A DNA stretch of 64,000 nucleotides from NCBI RefSeq assembly GCF_000715075.1, contig NC_134101.1, forward strand, positions 133,500,237-133,564,236, in the 5' to 3' direction. Below the pieces are notes generated by a model. That model was not told the DNA's origin and made no database searches. It was given only the letters and a program-made list of their open reading frames with translations. Source of the stretch: Nicotiana tabacum. Taxonomy: Eukaryota; Streptophyta; Magnoliopsida; Solanales; Solanaceae. This document shows, one piece after another, positions 11,301 through 22,375 of this stretch (positions are counted from its first letter, which is position 1; every line of letters starts with the position of its first letter). The position numbers and the translations under genes are program-made.

Positions 11301-14244
11301 TCTATATTCGATAGAGATGAAGATACTCTGTCATTTGACTTGAAGAAGAGTGAGCTGTTATTTGTAGCATGTGACCTTTTTTAAAGTCCCCTATTTGAAG
11401 AGTCATCTGATTTGTGAGAGTACCTTGGGAAAATATGCTTTTGTGCTGGCTGTATTAATCGGTTCTTTTCCCTACATGTCAAGCTTTGCAGCAAAGGCCG
11501 AAATCCGTAATCTCATGCATTCCTTTGTGTTGCCATCAGGTCATGCCTAGGAGTGTGTCTACCCAAGGCCTTTGTATTAGATTAGCTGATATGAATAAGC
11601 GTCGCGATTATTCAATGGATAAGCATGATAATCAAGTTGTGTTTATTATCAGAAATTTCATTCTCTTTTTATATAACGAGAAGAATACTACATTGATTTA
11701 CAGATGCTTAGTGTAAGCATGAGGTTAAAACTAAGAACAAAAATTCTTTTACTTTAGTGTTTTGTATTCAGCAGTAAAGACGTTCTTTATCATTGAAATC
11801 TACTAGTATTGTAGAAGTCATAGTATCAAAATTAATTCAACCACTTTTAAAAAAAATTAATTAATTAATTCTACCAGATAGACACTTTTTATCCCATAGT
11901 AGCACTTGTGTGCTGTCACGTCAATGCAAGTTGCTAAAGAAATAGAAGAGTCCGGGCAGTGAGTCCAAGATTGAAAACACTATCCTCCTCGCCCAATTTT
12001 AAGGTTTTTATATTACTTTCCAAATTCATTGATTCTCTCTCTGTCTCTCTCCCTTGTCAATATGTCTTATCTCTTTCTTTGTTGACGTTTCTCTTCCTTA
12101 TCATCCTAAGTATAGCCTCCAGGGTGATTCAGCCCGCTTCTGCAACTGGAAACATTAAGTTGCTCCATCTCATTCCTACTTTACTATTCAAATATAGGAA
12201 CTGTTGAAAATTTTCTTGCATTTAATCGATTAATAAGTGACTGAACAAATTAGTGTCAAAGTGTTAATGAAGAATTATTTGTTAAATACACAACCTGTTT
12301 ATTGTTTTTCTAATGTTCTGCGTGCTCCAAGATGTACGGGAAATGTCGCGATGTTTTCAATCTTGGGAAAGAGATTTCTCTGCCTTCTGCGCTCATCTAC
12401 TTTTTTCTCTTAGAATTGCTTATATCATAGATACACTTATCTCGTAGCATCAGGTCATGTTTTGGTTGCAAATTTAGGAAGCACCTGCTTATATTTGTGA
12501 CTCTTCTTATCCGTGCTCTTTGCAGTGTATTGCTGTACAAGAGTAGCAGATTTTCAGTGAGATGATATTTTTTCAAGGCTCTTGATAATTATGAAGGATG
12601 ATTCTGACTTAGCCAAACAACAACATACCCAGTATATTCCCACAGTGGGGTCTGGGGAGGGTAATATGTACGCTGATCTTATCCCCTACCTTGTGGAGCT
12701 AGAGTGGTTGTTTCCGGTAGACCATCAGCTCAAGGAAAGCAATTCTAAGCAGGTTGAAAAGGAAAAACAATAGCGAAGAAGCCATGTTGAAAACAATGAA
12801 GACAAGAACATTAGCAACAACAAAAAACAATGCAATAAGAAAACTGAAACAAAGGGAAACAACATGTAGTAATAAAAATTGAAGGCTAAGATAGTAGGAG
12901 AATGATAATAATAATAATACATGAAAAACACGGAACATATATGGTAATCCCAAACTCGACTACCTACTAACCTTCTACCCTAATCCTCGACATCCACATC
13001 CTCCTGTCCAGGCCTCGGTAAGTTGGAGATGTGTCATATTCTGTCTAATCACTTCTCCCCAACTTTTCGGCCTACCTTTATCTCTCCTTAGACCCACAAT
13101 AGCCAACCTCTCACACCTTCTCGTTGGGGCAAAAAAAGGAAAAGAAGGATGACTGACTTAAGCAAAAAAAAGAAAAGAAGGGTGATTCTGCTAACCGAGA
13201 TGATTTCCTATGTCTTATTGAAATTGAATTGGATTTTGGTCAATGTTTTTTTGGGTGCTTATCGAATAATTCAACAATAGATCAAGGAAGTGATGAGCTA
13301 AAACATGCTGGATACTTGTTTAATGAATTTCAATTCTTGAAAGTTCTATTGAAATGAAAGAGTATGAAACTTTTTACAATGTCCTAAAAATTCTAGACGG
13401 AATGTTAGTGTTACTTTCTTTTGATTAAGAACATTTATGGGACCAACCATGTTCTCTTTAATTAATATTTCACATAATGATTTCTGAGAAGACTTCAAAT
13501 GACAAGTGTGTAATGGAAGGCGAATTGGTCTGAGATTCATTTGTTCCTCTCTCCATATATGATGCGAGAATTGTACAGCTGAGCCCTGAAAGCTACATGG
13601 GAGCACATGGGCCATTCTAATGGCCAAGTTTGGGGTTTGGTGGATGTAAGGACCACCTCCCTAGAGCAAGTAGAAGTTCGGGAGCTAACTTGTATGCAAT
13701 CATTGTTCACAAATTTCACTGAACTTTTTGAAAATATTCTTGATCTTGTCCGTTTACTCCTCTTTGTGGCATTGTTGCTTGCCATTTAACCAGTTATTTT
13801 GTTCTAAAATTTGAGCCTGCTATTCTTTTTCTTGCTTTTCTTTTGCTTTTTAATGTTTGTAACTTTACACCAGCAAAAAATGATTTGAGCATTCCCTTAA
13901 TAAGCATGAGTTGCCTTTTGCAGGTTGATGCTGTTGTATACCTGGTAGATGCATATGACAAAGAGCGGTTTGCAGAATCAAAGAAAGAGTTAGACGCACT
14001 GCTATCTGATGAGGCCCTAGCTACTGTCCCCTTCCTCATTTTGGGAAACAAGATAGACATACCGTATGCTGCCTCGGAAGATGAGCTGCGTTATCACCTT
14101 GGTTTGACTGGTGTCACTACTGGCAAGGGAAAGGTGAGTGTTGCTGATTCTAGTGTTCGTCCCTTGGAGGTGTTTATGTGCAGTATTGTACGCAAAATGG
14201 GGTATGGTGATGGCTTTAAGTGGGTTTCTCAATATATAAAGTAG
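8366..14244 (+). CDS. SAR1: SAR1-type small GTPase of the COPII coat (three coding exons)
   Basis: Exons at 8366-8494, 8599-8730 and 13924-14244 join in frame to 193 aa, the usual plant SAR1 length. Introns have GT...AG ends (exon 1 ends GACGAG before GTATTT; exon 2 follows TTTTGCAG and ends GCCAAG before GTATTC; exon 3 follows TTGCAG). SAR1 is the ARF-family GTPase that, loaded by SEC12 at the ER, inserts its N-terminal helix into the membrane and recruits SEC23/24 to start COPII vesicle budding. Visible motifs: the N-terminal MFLWDWFYG hydrophobic/aromatic segment, the P-loop GLDNAGKT (27-34), DLGGHQ switch II (Asp70-His74), and NKID (129-132), with the catalytic and nucleotide-binding residues intact. 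The C terminus [12 protein letters not shown] is typical. The first ATG of the family start context was chosen; no other ATG precedes it. A functional gene is likely. Confidence 0.95.
8917..8985. repeat. TACA / TGTG microsatellite
   Basis: TACA repeats followed by TG-rich repeats (TGTGTGTTTGTGTGCGTG and similar) inside the SAR1 intron. A probable length-polymorphic site. Confidence 0.8.
9012..9250 (+). repeat. Dispersed repeat fragment (CAGTGGCGGAGC-type end)
   Basis: It begins CAGTGGCGGAGCTAGGA and continues with GAGGGGATTCAGAAAA, phrases I recognise from a common non-autonomous repeat in Solanaceae introns. No matching inverted end was found, so the right border and class are uncertain. 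Confidence 0.35.
10667..10691. repeat. Poly-C / poly-A homopolymer tract
   Basis: About 13 C followed by TA and nine or more A. Low complexity, and prone to sequencing or assembly length error. Confidence 0.85.
12610..13130. repeat. Solanaceous retroposon-like repeat in SAR1 intron
   Basis: Contains the phrases CATACCCAGTATATTCCCAC and GGGGTCTGGGGAGGGTA, then CCTACCTTGTGGAG and, further right, TCTCCCCAACTTTTCGGCC. These modules recur widely in Solanaceae introns and UTRs as SINE/LINE-derived repeats. An A/AATA-rich stretch lies between the modules (12760-12930). Class and exact borders are not established by sequence inspection. Confidence 0.5.
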
Positions 14245-15059
14245 TTTACGCAACCAGAAGTTGAAACAGATTGTGTCCTCGTTTATGCTTTTCGTACAAC
14301 TATTTTTTCCCGTCTGGAAAAGATGGAACCTGTTCATTTGTTCTCAAACTGTTGAGGTCTTTTAGTACTTATAATTTGTATGCGTTGAACATCTACTTAG
14401 TGTGATGAGAAGCTATTTATTGTTGCCCTGTAAAATTTACCTAAGGCTGGAACATTGTCAAAACTCCATATTATTATTCCATTTCTTAGTTACTCATGCT
14501 TATTCGCTACTGCTGTAGCAGTGATAATATTTTTTTATCTGTATTGAAGTGTAATGTTTTTTCCTGTTCAGAAATCAGAGTATTGCTCAAACTGTTGATT
14601 TCATTCGGTACATGCCTTTGGTCTACTTGATGTCAAAAGACTCGTACATGTAACTTGTTCAAGTGCTTAAATATCTAAGATTTGCTCTTTCGCTCGTAAA
14701 CCCCAACTATTAATTCTCGTGTACATGTCCATTGCATACTACTTGATGCCTCAAACATTTGACTAAAATTTAGGCTTTTTTGAAAAGATCTACAACAATC
14801 GCTCAAGGGATTATGTGTGACTCAGCATACCTGTAAATTATCCCTTGACATTGACAGTAATATCTCACGCGGGGATGTGTAGTCATAGTTGCTGGCTCAT
14901 CGTGCCACTGGGAATTTGAAGAATAGGCACCCGACCACGACATCTAATTTTCTGATGCTAGACTATAAGGACGGGGCAATTACAGCTAACCTTGCCCTCA
15001 TTTGTATAGTTAAATCAAATTAACATAGCAAATCATATAATATATATATACACGTTTAA
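14245..15059. other. SAR1 3' flank / intergenic
   Basis: AT-rich sequence after the SAR1 stop, holding its 3' UTR (poly(A) site not identifiable with confidence) and spacer up to the SINE copy. A short TA repeat lies at about 15038-15050. No coding potential was seen. Confidence 0.5.
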
Positions 15060-15200
15060 CACAACACTCAAAGGTGTGACCTAACCATCAATGAAGTAGG
15101 TGAAAATTATGAGAGATCAAGGTTCGAATTCCAGCGATTGTTTCTCATCTACCTTGGCTTTGGTTAGCTTTAACACAGTAATGACCGAAACTTTGTAGTC
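15060..15200 (+). mobile_element. tRNA-derived SINE copy (TS/SolS-like)
   Basis: Has the spacing of a tRNA-derived SINE head: an A-box-like part (GTGTGACCTAACCATCAATG), then AAGTAGGTGAAAA, then a B-box GGTTCGAATTCC, followed by TTCTCATCTACCTTGGCTTT. The order matches the tobacco TS/SolS SINE layout I know. No complete tail or target-site duplication was identified, so the copy is probably old or 3'-truncated. Confidence 0.55.
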
Positions 15201-15798
15201 GAGCTGGGATCTTTATATTCTCAATCGGGATTCTTTAGAGACATTCACCTTTGGATGGTTTTTCTTGAGTACGTTTCCAATAACTATGGCACAACTTTGA
15301 TATGAATCAGTTGGAGATGCAGTTGATAAACAGTTGAACGGTTCCTCATTTCTTGACTTGCTGATTTCTCGTTAGGTAAGACTCTTTCTCTCTCTAGTCT
15401 AACTCCCTTTGAAATTTAATATTGCGTGTGTTAGATTGCATGCTCTAGGCTTCATTAGATCACAAAGTGAAGAAGAGCAGGTCAACGAGTTTAGCTTTAA
15501 CCCAAACCATCATCAAGAAAACGATTTCAAAACAGATCTTTTATTACCCTTTTCTTGACATTCTCTGTGGAGTCATTACTACCAATTCCACCATTATGTC
15601 CCTCAAAGAAGTCACAAGATGGAGCGGTTTAACAAACTCCTTTCTTTACTTCACAGTTCAAACCTTCCATTCTTAAATACCAACTTTAATATCTATTATC
15701 AATGCCCATTAAAAACACACAGCTTTAATTTATTCATTTTTCCATCTCCATAAGTCATCTTGAGTTAGATTCTCAAACCATCACCAACAAACTCCAAA
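15201..15798 (+). promoter_or_regulatory. Upstream region of the PADRE gene
   Basis: Pyrimidine-rich and AT-rich sequence before the start codon, including TTAAATACC near 15675 as a weak TATA candidate and a CT-rich leader (about 15745-15790). No upstream ORF of note. Confidence 0.4.
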
Positions 15799-16416
15799 AT
15801 GGGCAATTCCATTAATCCACAGGGCAAGTTATCAGATAGCACAAGCAAGGTTATTTTTACAGATGGGACGATTCAGAGTTATGACAAGTCTTTAACAGTG
15901 GCAGAGTTGATGCTGGAACATCCCCAGCAAATAGTGGTTGAATTCAAGCCGATCACGGATGGAAAAAAGCCTATTCCATTGCCTGCTGATATGAAACTGG
16001 AGAGGAACAAGGTTTATGTGATGCTTCCAAAAAAGAAAGGAAAGCCAGTTAGCTTTTCATCTGAAGAAGCACGACGAATTCTAATGAAAACTAGCTCTAT
16101 GCTTAAATCCAAGTCTCTGTTAGCTTCTTATACCGGGTTTTTGCCAGTATTCGCTCGTATATGTCCAGCAGCAGCAGCAGTTTCCTCTGCATCATTGGGA
16201 AATGGTCGTGATTATGTTCTTAATTCGGACAAGAATCTTTGTCTGGTGAAAAGAGAAGAAGAGGAAGAAGGATCTAAACATGATTACTTCAGTGATATTC
16301 TTGAAGGAAGACCTGAATTCTTAAGCAGACAATTGTCAGGAAAAGGATGGAAACCCAGTTTAGATACCATTAAAGAGAGGAGCATTCAAGCAAAAATTCG
16401 TCATTGGTTGTTTTAA
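15799..16416 (+). CDS. PADRE / DUF4228 domain protein
   Basis: Single-exon 205-aa protein of the plant-specific DUF4228 family, named PADRE for its association with pathogen defence. The N terminus MGNSINPQ fits an N-myristoylation signal (Gly2, Ser at position 4), common in the family and suggesting membrane attachment. The core domain (about 15-125) shows KVIFTDGTIQSYDKSLTVAE, then ADMKLERNKVYVMLPKKK, typical PADRE landmarks. The C-terminal block at about 168-205 (RPEFLSRQLSGKGWKPSLDT) is the conserved tail motif, with a disordered acidic/charged linker (EEEEEG) before it. The start is the first ATG in a good context, giving the canonical MGN. Biochemical function is unknown. Family members often respond transcriptionally to pathogens and abiotic stress. 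The gene looks intact. Confidence 0.9.
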   Translation: MGNSINPQGKLSDSTSKVIFTDGTIQSYDKSLTVAELMLEHPQQIVVEFKPITDGKKPIPLPADMKLERNKVYVMLPKKKGKPVSFSSEEARRILMKTSSMLKSKSLLASYTGFLPVFARICPAAAAVSSASLGNGRDYVLNSDKNLCLVKREEEEEGSKHDYFSDILEGRPEFLSRQLSGKGWKPSLDTIKERSIQAKIRHWLF

Positions 16417-16979
16417 GGTGTTTGTCTTTGTCCAATCAAATGTTGCCATGTCTAGTTTTCGCTTCTTCATTCTCTACTTTCTCCCGTTGTTTCTTTGTGC
16501 TTTTTCTTTTGTCTTTCTAGTGTCTGTCTAGTCATGCATCTTTAGTCTTAATTAAGTTTAGTGCTTTTTCTGTGACTTTAAAGTCTTGTTAATGTGGTAA
16601 GTACTTTGTAGCTTTCAATGCATGGTGTGATTAAGTGTTGTAAATGCGTTCAGCTTTCAGGTAACGTATCTAAAGTTGGAATTATGGAGAAAAGTGAACT
16701 AATGAAGAATTAGATCTACAATTGGCGTGCTAGAAGTAATTTATATAATAGACTTTGTCAACCAAGAGTGACGTCATATACAACTTGGTTTTTGATTTAC
16801 GTTTTGACTAGACTTTGGTGCATTTAGACGAACGAATTTCTTGGTAGACCAATTCTACCCAACTCCGTCTAGAGATCGGAAATTAAAAACTTCGCGAGTT
16901 CTGGCTAACAAAAGAATAACTTCAGGGAGTTGTCATTCAATTTATCAGAAAGATTTTATATAAATGTGTGTTTTCACTA
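16417..16979. other. 3' flank of the PADRE gene
   Basis: T-rich 3' UTR-like sequence followed by AT-rich spacer; nothing else recognised. Confidence 0.5.
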
Positions 16980-17248
16980 CTCTCTTCGTTCCGAAAAATA
17001 TGTCACCTTTACTAAAAGTAGATATTTTTAAATAGTTGTCATTTTAGAAAAAAACAAGAAAGAGTTGATTCTTTCTTTCCAATTTTATCCTTACTAATAA
17101 AGTGGAGAAAGATTAATTTGATGAAAGCAAGAAGCAATAATTGAGATCAAACAAAAGATAAGGTTAATTTAGTCAAATTATTGTTAATTAATATTTTCTA
17201 AAAGCATGTGCAAAAATAAATATGACAAGCGAAAGGGAAGAAAGGGAG
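16980..17248. mobile_element. Stowaway-like (Tc1/mariner) MITE
   Basis: 269 bp flanked by TA on both sides (16978-16979 and 17249-17250). The left end CTCTCTTCGTTCCG...AATATGTCAC pairs imperfectly with the right end, whose reverse complement starts CTCCCTTTCTTCCC and later has TTGTCATATTT. The CTCCCTCCGTTC-type terminus, TA target site, short length and AT-rich non-coding interior fit Stowaway MITEs. Its degraded inverted repeats imply age. Confidence 0.65.
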
Positions 17249-17250
17249 TA

Positions 17251-20200
17251 TAACACAAAAAGTTTAGCTACCGTTTCCTCTTTACTCTTTCCTCTTTACT
17301 CTTTCCTTTTTAATTTGTTCCATAAGGTATGATATCTTTCTATATTTAAAAATAATTTAATTTTAAAATTCTCATTTTACACTTAATGAAATAAACAAAA
17401 ATGTCTATGACTTATTTTAGATAACAAGTTCAAACAAAATAGTTCTTTTTAAAATTCGTGTCCATTCAAAGGCACTCACATAAGTATATACTAACAATAT
17501 ACTTATTTTACATACTAGATGAGTGGTGCCCGTGCATGCCCGACATATTGTCTGTTTTATTCGCACAAGCTAAAAGGTTACAAAAGCCAAGCAAAAACAT
17601 ATTTTCAACCAACATGTTAAAGTTTCATACTATATACGATGAGCAAAGCTCTACAACATATAAGTGAAAAAAGATCACAACCATAGTGCTTGGATAAAAT
17701 TACAATCAAGTCCAACAAATTATTGACTTTGATTATCCAACATCTACTGCAACACTATAATATACTTTTATGACTGTAAAATCTATTCGCAGTCACCATT
17801 TACAAGTGTCCATCACTCAGTCCACCACTTCCCTCCACAAAATACATATACAAAAGCATATTCATCCATATGTAATATTAAGAATAGCCAACTATACGTA
17901 TGTCCATGCTTGAGGGAAAACTAACATACATTAGAACTACAATAAATAGATGTTAAGTGGGAAAGCCCTTCAACGCGTTAAATCTGGATAGTCACCGAAG
18001 AAGTAATGGATTTTGGAGAAAAATTATCCTTGGATAATCCGATTACATTTCACAAGTTAAAGATCTGGAGGGCACTGCATTCAAAAGAGTAATAGGAATA
18101 AAAATGAATCAATTACAGGTGCATAGAGAATAATTTGTAAAATGAAAAATGAATTATGAACCAAGAAAGGATTATGCGCATAAACTTTAGTACCAGATCT
18201 ACAACCTACATTATTAAAGTGAGAGCAATTGAATTATCATCTACTTTTTAAAGGATTGAATCAATATAGCGTGGAAGTACACAAAACCACCAAATAAAAC
18301 TGGAAAAATGAAGGGGGAAAAAGTGAAGGGAAGGAAAAGGAAAGCCAGCCACAAATAATCTATAAGGCAACAGAAAGAATTTAAAGCATTCCAATTGAAC
18401 ATTTATTCAGAAGGCTAAATATACTACCCCTTGAACATTAATAGAAATAAATTCCCAAAGATACACTTTAGCCTGTGCATTTTCAATAGTGAAAAGAACA
18501 ATGATCTATCTACTGATAATACAATGATTCAGGGAGTCAGAGCTAATATACACTGCACACACATGCGCTCATTTATAAGAAGATTTTCAAATTCACACAG
18601 GATTATGACATCCAAAATTCTACATAAGTATGGAAGTTCCACGAAAGAACAAAAGGGTTACCTTTTCAAAAAAAAAAAAGAAAGAAGAAAAGGGTTAACT
18701 TTTACAGAGACTCCATTAACAAAGGTCATCAACAGAAAGAGTCATAACCTCACTGCTCCAAGCAAAGCAAAAGAAATGTGGCTTACAAGCACATCTTATA
18801 GGCTTACTATACTGTTAACCAAATAAATTTTAAACGTGGCAGGAAAAACTCCAAGACATACAGTTACACAGATTATTTGAGGAGAAAAAACTACAACACA
18901 CATAACAAGAAGTCACATACTTGTAGAAATAGCCAGCCTAAATCCTAAATCCTAAATTAGTAGAGTGACAAAGGAGATTATATGCAAAAACCTTCCTTTT
19001 TTCCCAACCCATTACGCAGAATACATTGGCCAATTACTACTACACTTAGAAAAATATGTATTGCGAAAATCAAGCAGAAAATCATGGACCTCGAAGAGTT
19101 TTCTCGTCAGTCAGAAAAAAGAATTCAATTTCCAAGCTGCAGCATAGGAGAGGGCAACTCCAGCAACTAAAAGAATCAATGATCCCTACTTCATGAATAA
19201 CATACTGATTTAGAAACCACATGATAGGTAAAGATGAACCAGATAGAATAGGTTACCATCTCATAATCAGCATAGTCAAATATTTTGCATGATTTTTGTG
19301 TTATCATTCAGGATCGTTGTATCTCCTTGAGAAATCTGAGCACTCCTTCCTCTCATTTAAAGATCTTTACTTGTAAATAGACCATATTAATGGACAGAGT
19401 AGAATAAATTTTTGGACACAAATGTTGGACAGAGTAGAATGAATTTTTCAAATATTTTAGTAGGTGAGATTTGATATCTTTGGATTTGCAATTGACGATA
19501 GAATAGGGTGCAACTATCTTATTTTACAAAGGATGTGCAAGTATTTAGTTAACCAATAAGCTTCTGTGATGAAGACATTACTACATTAAGTTCTTGAGTT
19601 GCAGGACGATGCCTCTCACGTACTATATTTTAAGTTTCAGCATCCAAAATTATCTATAAAGAGGAATTAGAGTAATGGTAAAAGATTTAGCAATAACCTT
19701 AGAGAACATACATCTGTTGGAAGTGCTAATTCAAACTGCAAATAATTAAAAGTGCTGACTTCATTTGCAAGACCTGCATAGAACGCCTAATGCGACCACA
19801 TGTATCGAAAAGTCAAGCTTACCTGCTTCTTGAGTGACTATTATATTCTATTTTTTATAAAGATGAGTATTGTATTTTATATAGCAGAACATTTGTAGTG
19901 CAAAAATCTTGCTGCAAATATTTATTTATCTTATAATGAGATCTTCAAGCAAAGGTAATTATAGCAAGTATAATAGTTGTCTATCTAATCAGATCATCAC
20001 ATCTATTAAATACCTGAAAAATAAAAATGGCATATCATAATACTGACAACTTAGAAACTGGTTGAAACAGAAAGAAAAAAGGACTAATTTTTTACCAGGT
20101 GAAAGCTAGCCAACTCACTTATCGTAGTTGTGCCACCATTTTACATTAAAAAATTTCACACTTATGAAATTGTATTTACAGCTTAAAATCATTGTCTTTC

Positions 20201-20786
20201 TTGAATCCTTTAGAATCCAACTGCTATGGTATCAACACACGTAAGAATAAACTTCATCATATTTTTGGACCTTTTATAGACAACACTATCTGATCGTTTA
20301 GAAAATTCATACTTCCTTTTTTTGTTTTTGGAGAAGGTAAGATAAATTAAACCTACATAATTTTTTATGAGGGTTGTAAGAAAACAGTTTGTCGAAGACT
20401 AATAATTTAGTAATATCTTTCAATCACTCTCACAATCTCTTCTTATTAGCTAATGTACAGTAAAATGCGACTATCAAGGCCTAAAGCTGTCTACTTGATT
20501 CACTCTTATCGCATAGTCGTAGAAAGATCATACTTCTTGATATTGCAAGGATCAATGATATTTTCTCTTTTTATTGAACTGCTAAAAATACGTCCAATAA
20601 AGAAAATAAAACGCAAACTCACCTTCAAGGACACACTAAAAGGGATCGTCCGATAGGTTGCCTAAGAGTATAAATGAAGGATATAATCATAAACATCGAA
20701 ATTCCTAAATTTCAGTCAGAGACAAAAGGTTTTCCATAAATAGAACTAAATATTAACATACTTATATAATTGAGATATCTCAGTTG
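17251..20786. other. AT-rich region with no firm gene
   Basis: No ORF with recognisable protein similarity. Several short segments on the minus strand have good splice borders and are treated as a candidate gene (see 19111-28850). The rest shows no repeat family I can name. Confidence 0.4.
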
Positions 20787-20791
20787 ACTTC
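20787..20791. repeat. Left target-site duplication of the copia element
   Basis: ACTTC, repeated at 28273-28277 directly after the right LTR. Confidence 0.9.
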
Positions 20792-22121
20792 TGTTGGGAT
20801 ATATACTATTAACCATGAGTTTGGTTTAGATATAGTATTTATTATGAAATAATTGTTTATTCAGTTTTAATAAAGTTTTAAATAGATCATATAATAGTCT
20901 GTGTCCTTTGCTTATATAGTAGATGATTTAGTGTATAGAGTTTAGCTTATACACGGAAGATTAAATCATCGGTTCATATAAGTATAAAGTTTGAGTTCAC
21001 AATCTAATGATGGAATTGGACAAACCATCAGGAATGATTGTAGCACAAGATTAAATATAATTAATCTTGATTATGGGAATGGTTTCATTCCAACTTCTTG
21101 TGCTAGTACATTTTGTATGTATTGAACGGATCAGGTAGAGATAAGTATTTTATACTGACTTAATAAAATAAACTCTCTAGCCATTAAATGTACTTATACT
21201 CTTAATCTTGATATAATTATTATTAGTTGTGTATATTATTACTGTTTTGATTTATTAAAAGGCGAGATTCTTTCGTGGGTCAATATGCCTGGTAAATTGG
21301 ATAATAATAATATATATTGGCGAAGTAATAGTTAGTTGATGGAATCCATGTCTCAGTTTAGAGATTGATGATATACCTTTATGAAAGCTTATAAGTTTTC
21401 ACGTGTAAACCCGGCCGGTGGATTTTGTATCCGACACATGAAATAAGTTAAGCGAAAGTCTAAAGGAAATAATCAATAAATTAAATCGCCAGTAATTTAA
21501 TTTAATTGATTCGTATCTGAATCTTAACATGAGGAGTTAAATAAGATTTAATGGATGAATTTCGAAATTGAATAAGGAGTGTAATTACGAATTTTTAGTG
21601 GAATAATTCGTAATTAATTATGGTGGATATTAATTTCGAAAATTACAAATTAATTCCATAATTGGAAGCCTTGTTAATTAAATTCTGTGGTCCCTACTGT
21701 GCCTAAATAATAGGAAATAAAGGAATCCTTTTTCTGGTGGAAAAGAAAACCTAACAGGTTTTGGAAAAGGGTCTTAACCCTTAAAACTTGTGCTATAAAT
21801 ACATAAGGTTTCCACCTAGAGGGATGAGTACATGGTGACTGAAATTTTTAGCCAAGTTTTCCTAGAAATTTCGCCCACACGAAATTGCTATTTTCGGGTA
21901 TTATTTGGGTAACACAGTAGAAGACCGGGGAACGTTCGAGGATCACGATTGTGCGGGTGATGGAGATTCTATTAAGAAGTTATGGAACTGAAGGCTCACG
22001 TGGTAGAAAAGATATGTTCACGCTTCAAGAGGTAACCCGTGAAATCCCGATTATGCTAGTTGTCTAAATTACATGTGATTTTGATACTGGGATTGCTTCC
22101 GCTGCATATAATAATCCATCA
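20792..22121 (+). repeat. 5' LTR of the copia element
   Basis: 1330 bp starting TGTTGGGATAT and ending AATCCATCA. A TATA box TATAAATA is at 21794-21801; just upstream is a perfect hairpin AAAACCT-AAC-AGGTTTT. Four substitutions separate it from the copy at 26943 (for example GTGGGTCAA here against GTGGATCAA there). Confidence 0.93.
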
Positions 22122-22123
22122 AT

Positions 22124-22135
22124 TGGTATCAGAGC
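22124..22135 (+). other. tRNA-Met primer-binding site of the copia element
   Basis: TGGTATCAGAGC, a perfect match to the plant initiator tRNA-Met complement, two bases after the LTR. Confidence 0.9.
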
Positions 22136-22375
22136 TCACTCACATCTAATTAGATAGCTAAGTTTTTCATGAAACAAGAATATGGTGTTTATGTGCATTT
22201 TTTGAATTACATATATATGTGATTTTCTGAAAAACTGCACTGCTGTTTTGTGAATTAACTGTGCATAATTTATGGATTATTCTTATAATCATGAGATATA
22301 TATTTTCTTATTGATATTTGATTGAGATTATCTGAATTTTTTGGGGTAAATCCTAGAAAAACGCAAAACCTGTTT

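Larger units (their letters stand above)
8731..13923 (+). other. Large (5.2 kb) second intron of SAR1
   Basis: GT at 8731 and AG at 13923 bound a 5193-bp intron. It holds a CA/TG-rich simple repeat (about 8917-8985), a dispersed repeat fragment (about 9012), C/A homopolymers (10667-10691) and a solanaceous retroposon-like segment (about 12610-13130). I see no coding exon inside: joining exons 2 and 3 directly already gives a full-length SAR1. Confidence 0.85.

Noticed and set aside
15125..15140. A tRNA gene, from the GGTTCGAATTCC B-box
   Set aside because: No cloverleaf or acceptor stem; the arrangement fits a tRNA-derived SINE.
18431..18826. 131-codon plus-strand open frame
   Set aside because: Lysine- and asparagine-rich, typical of AT-rich chance frames; no domain or intact gene context.
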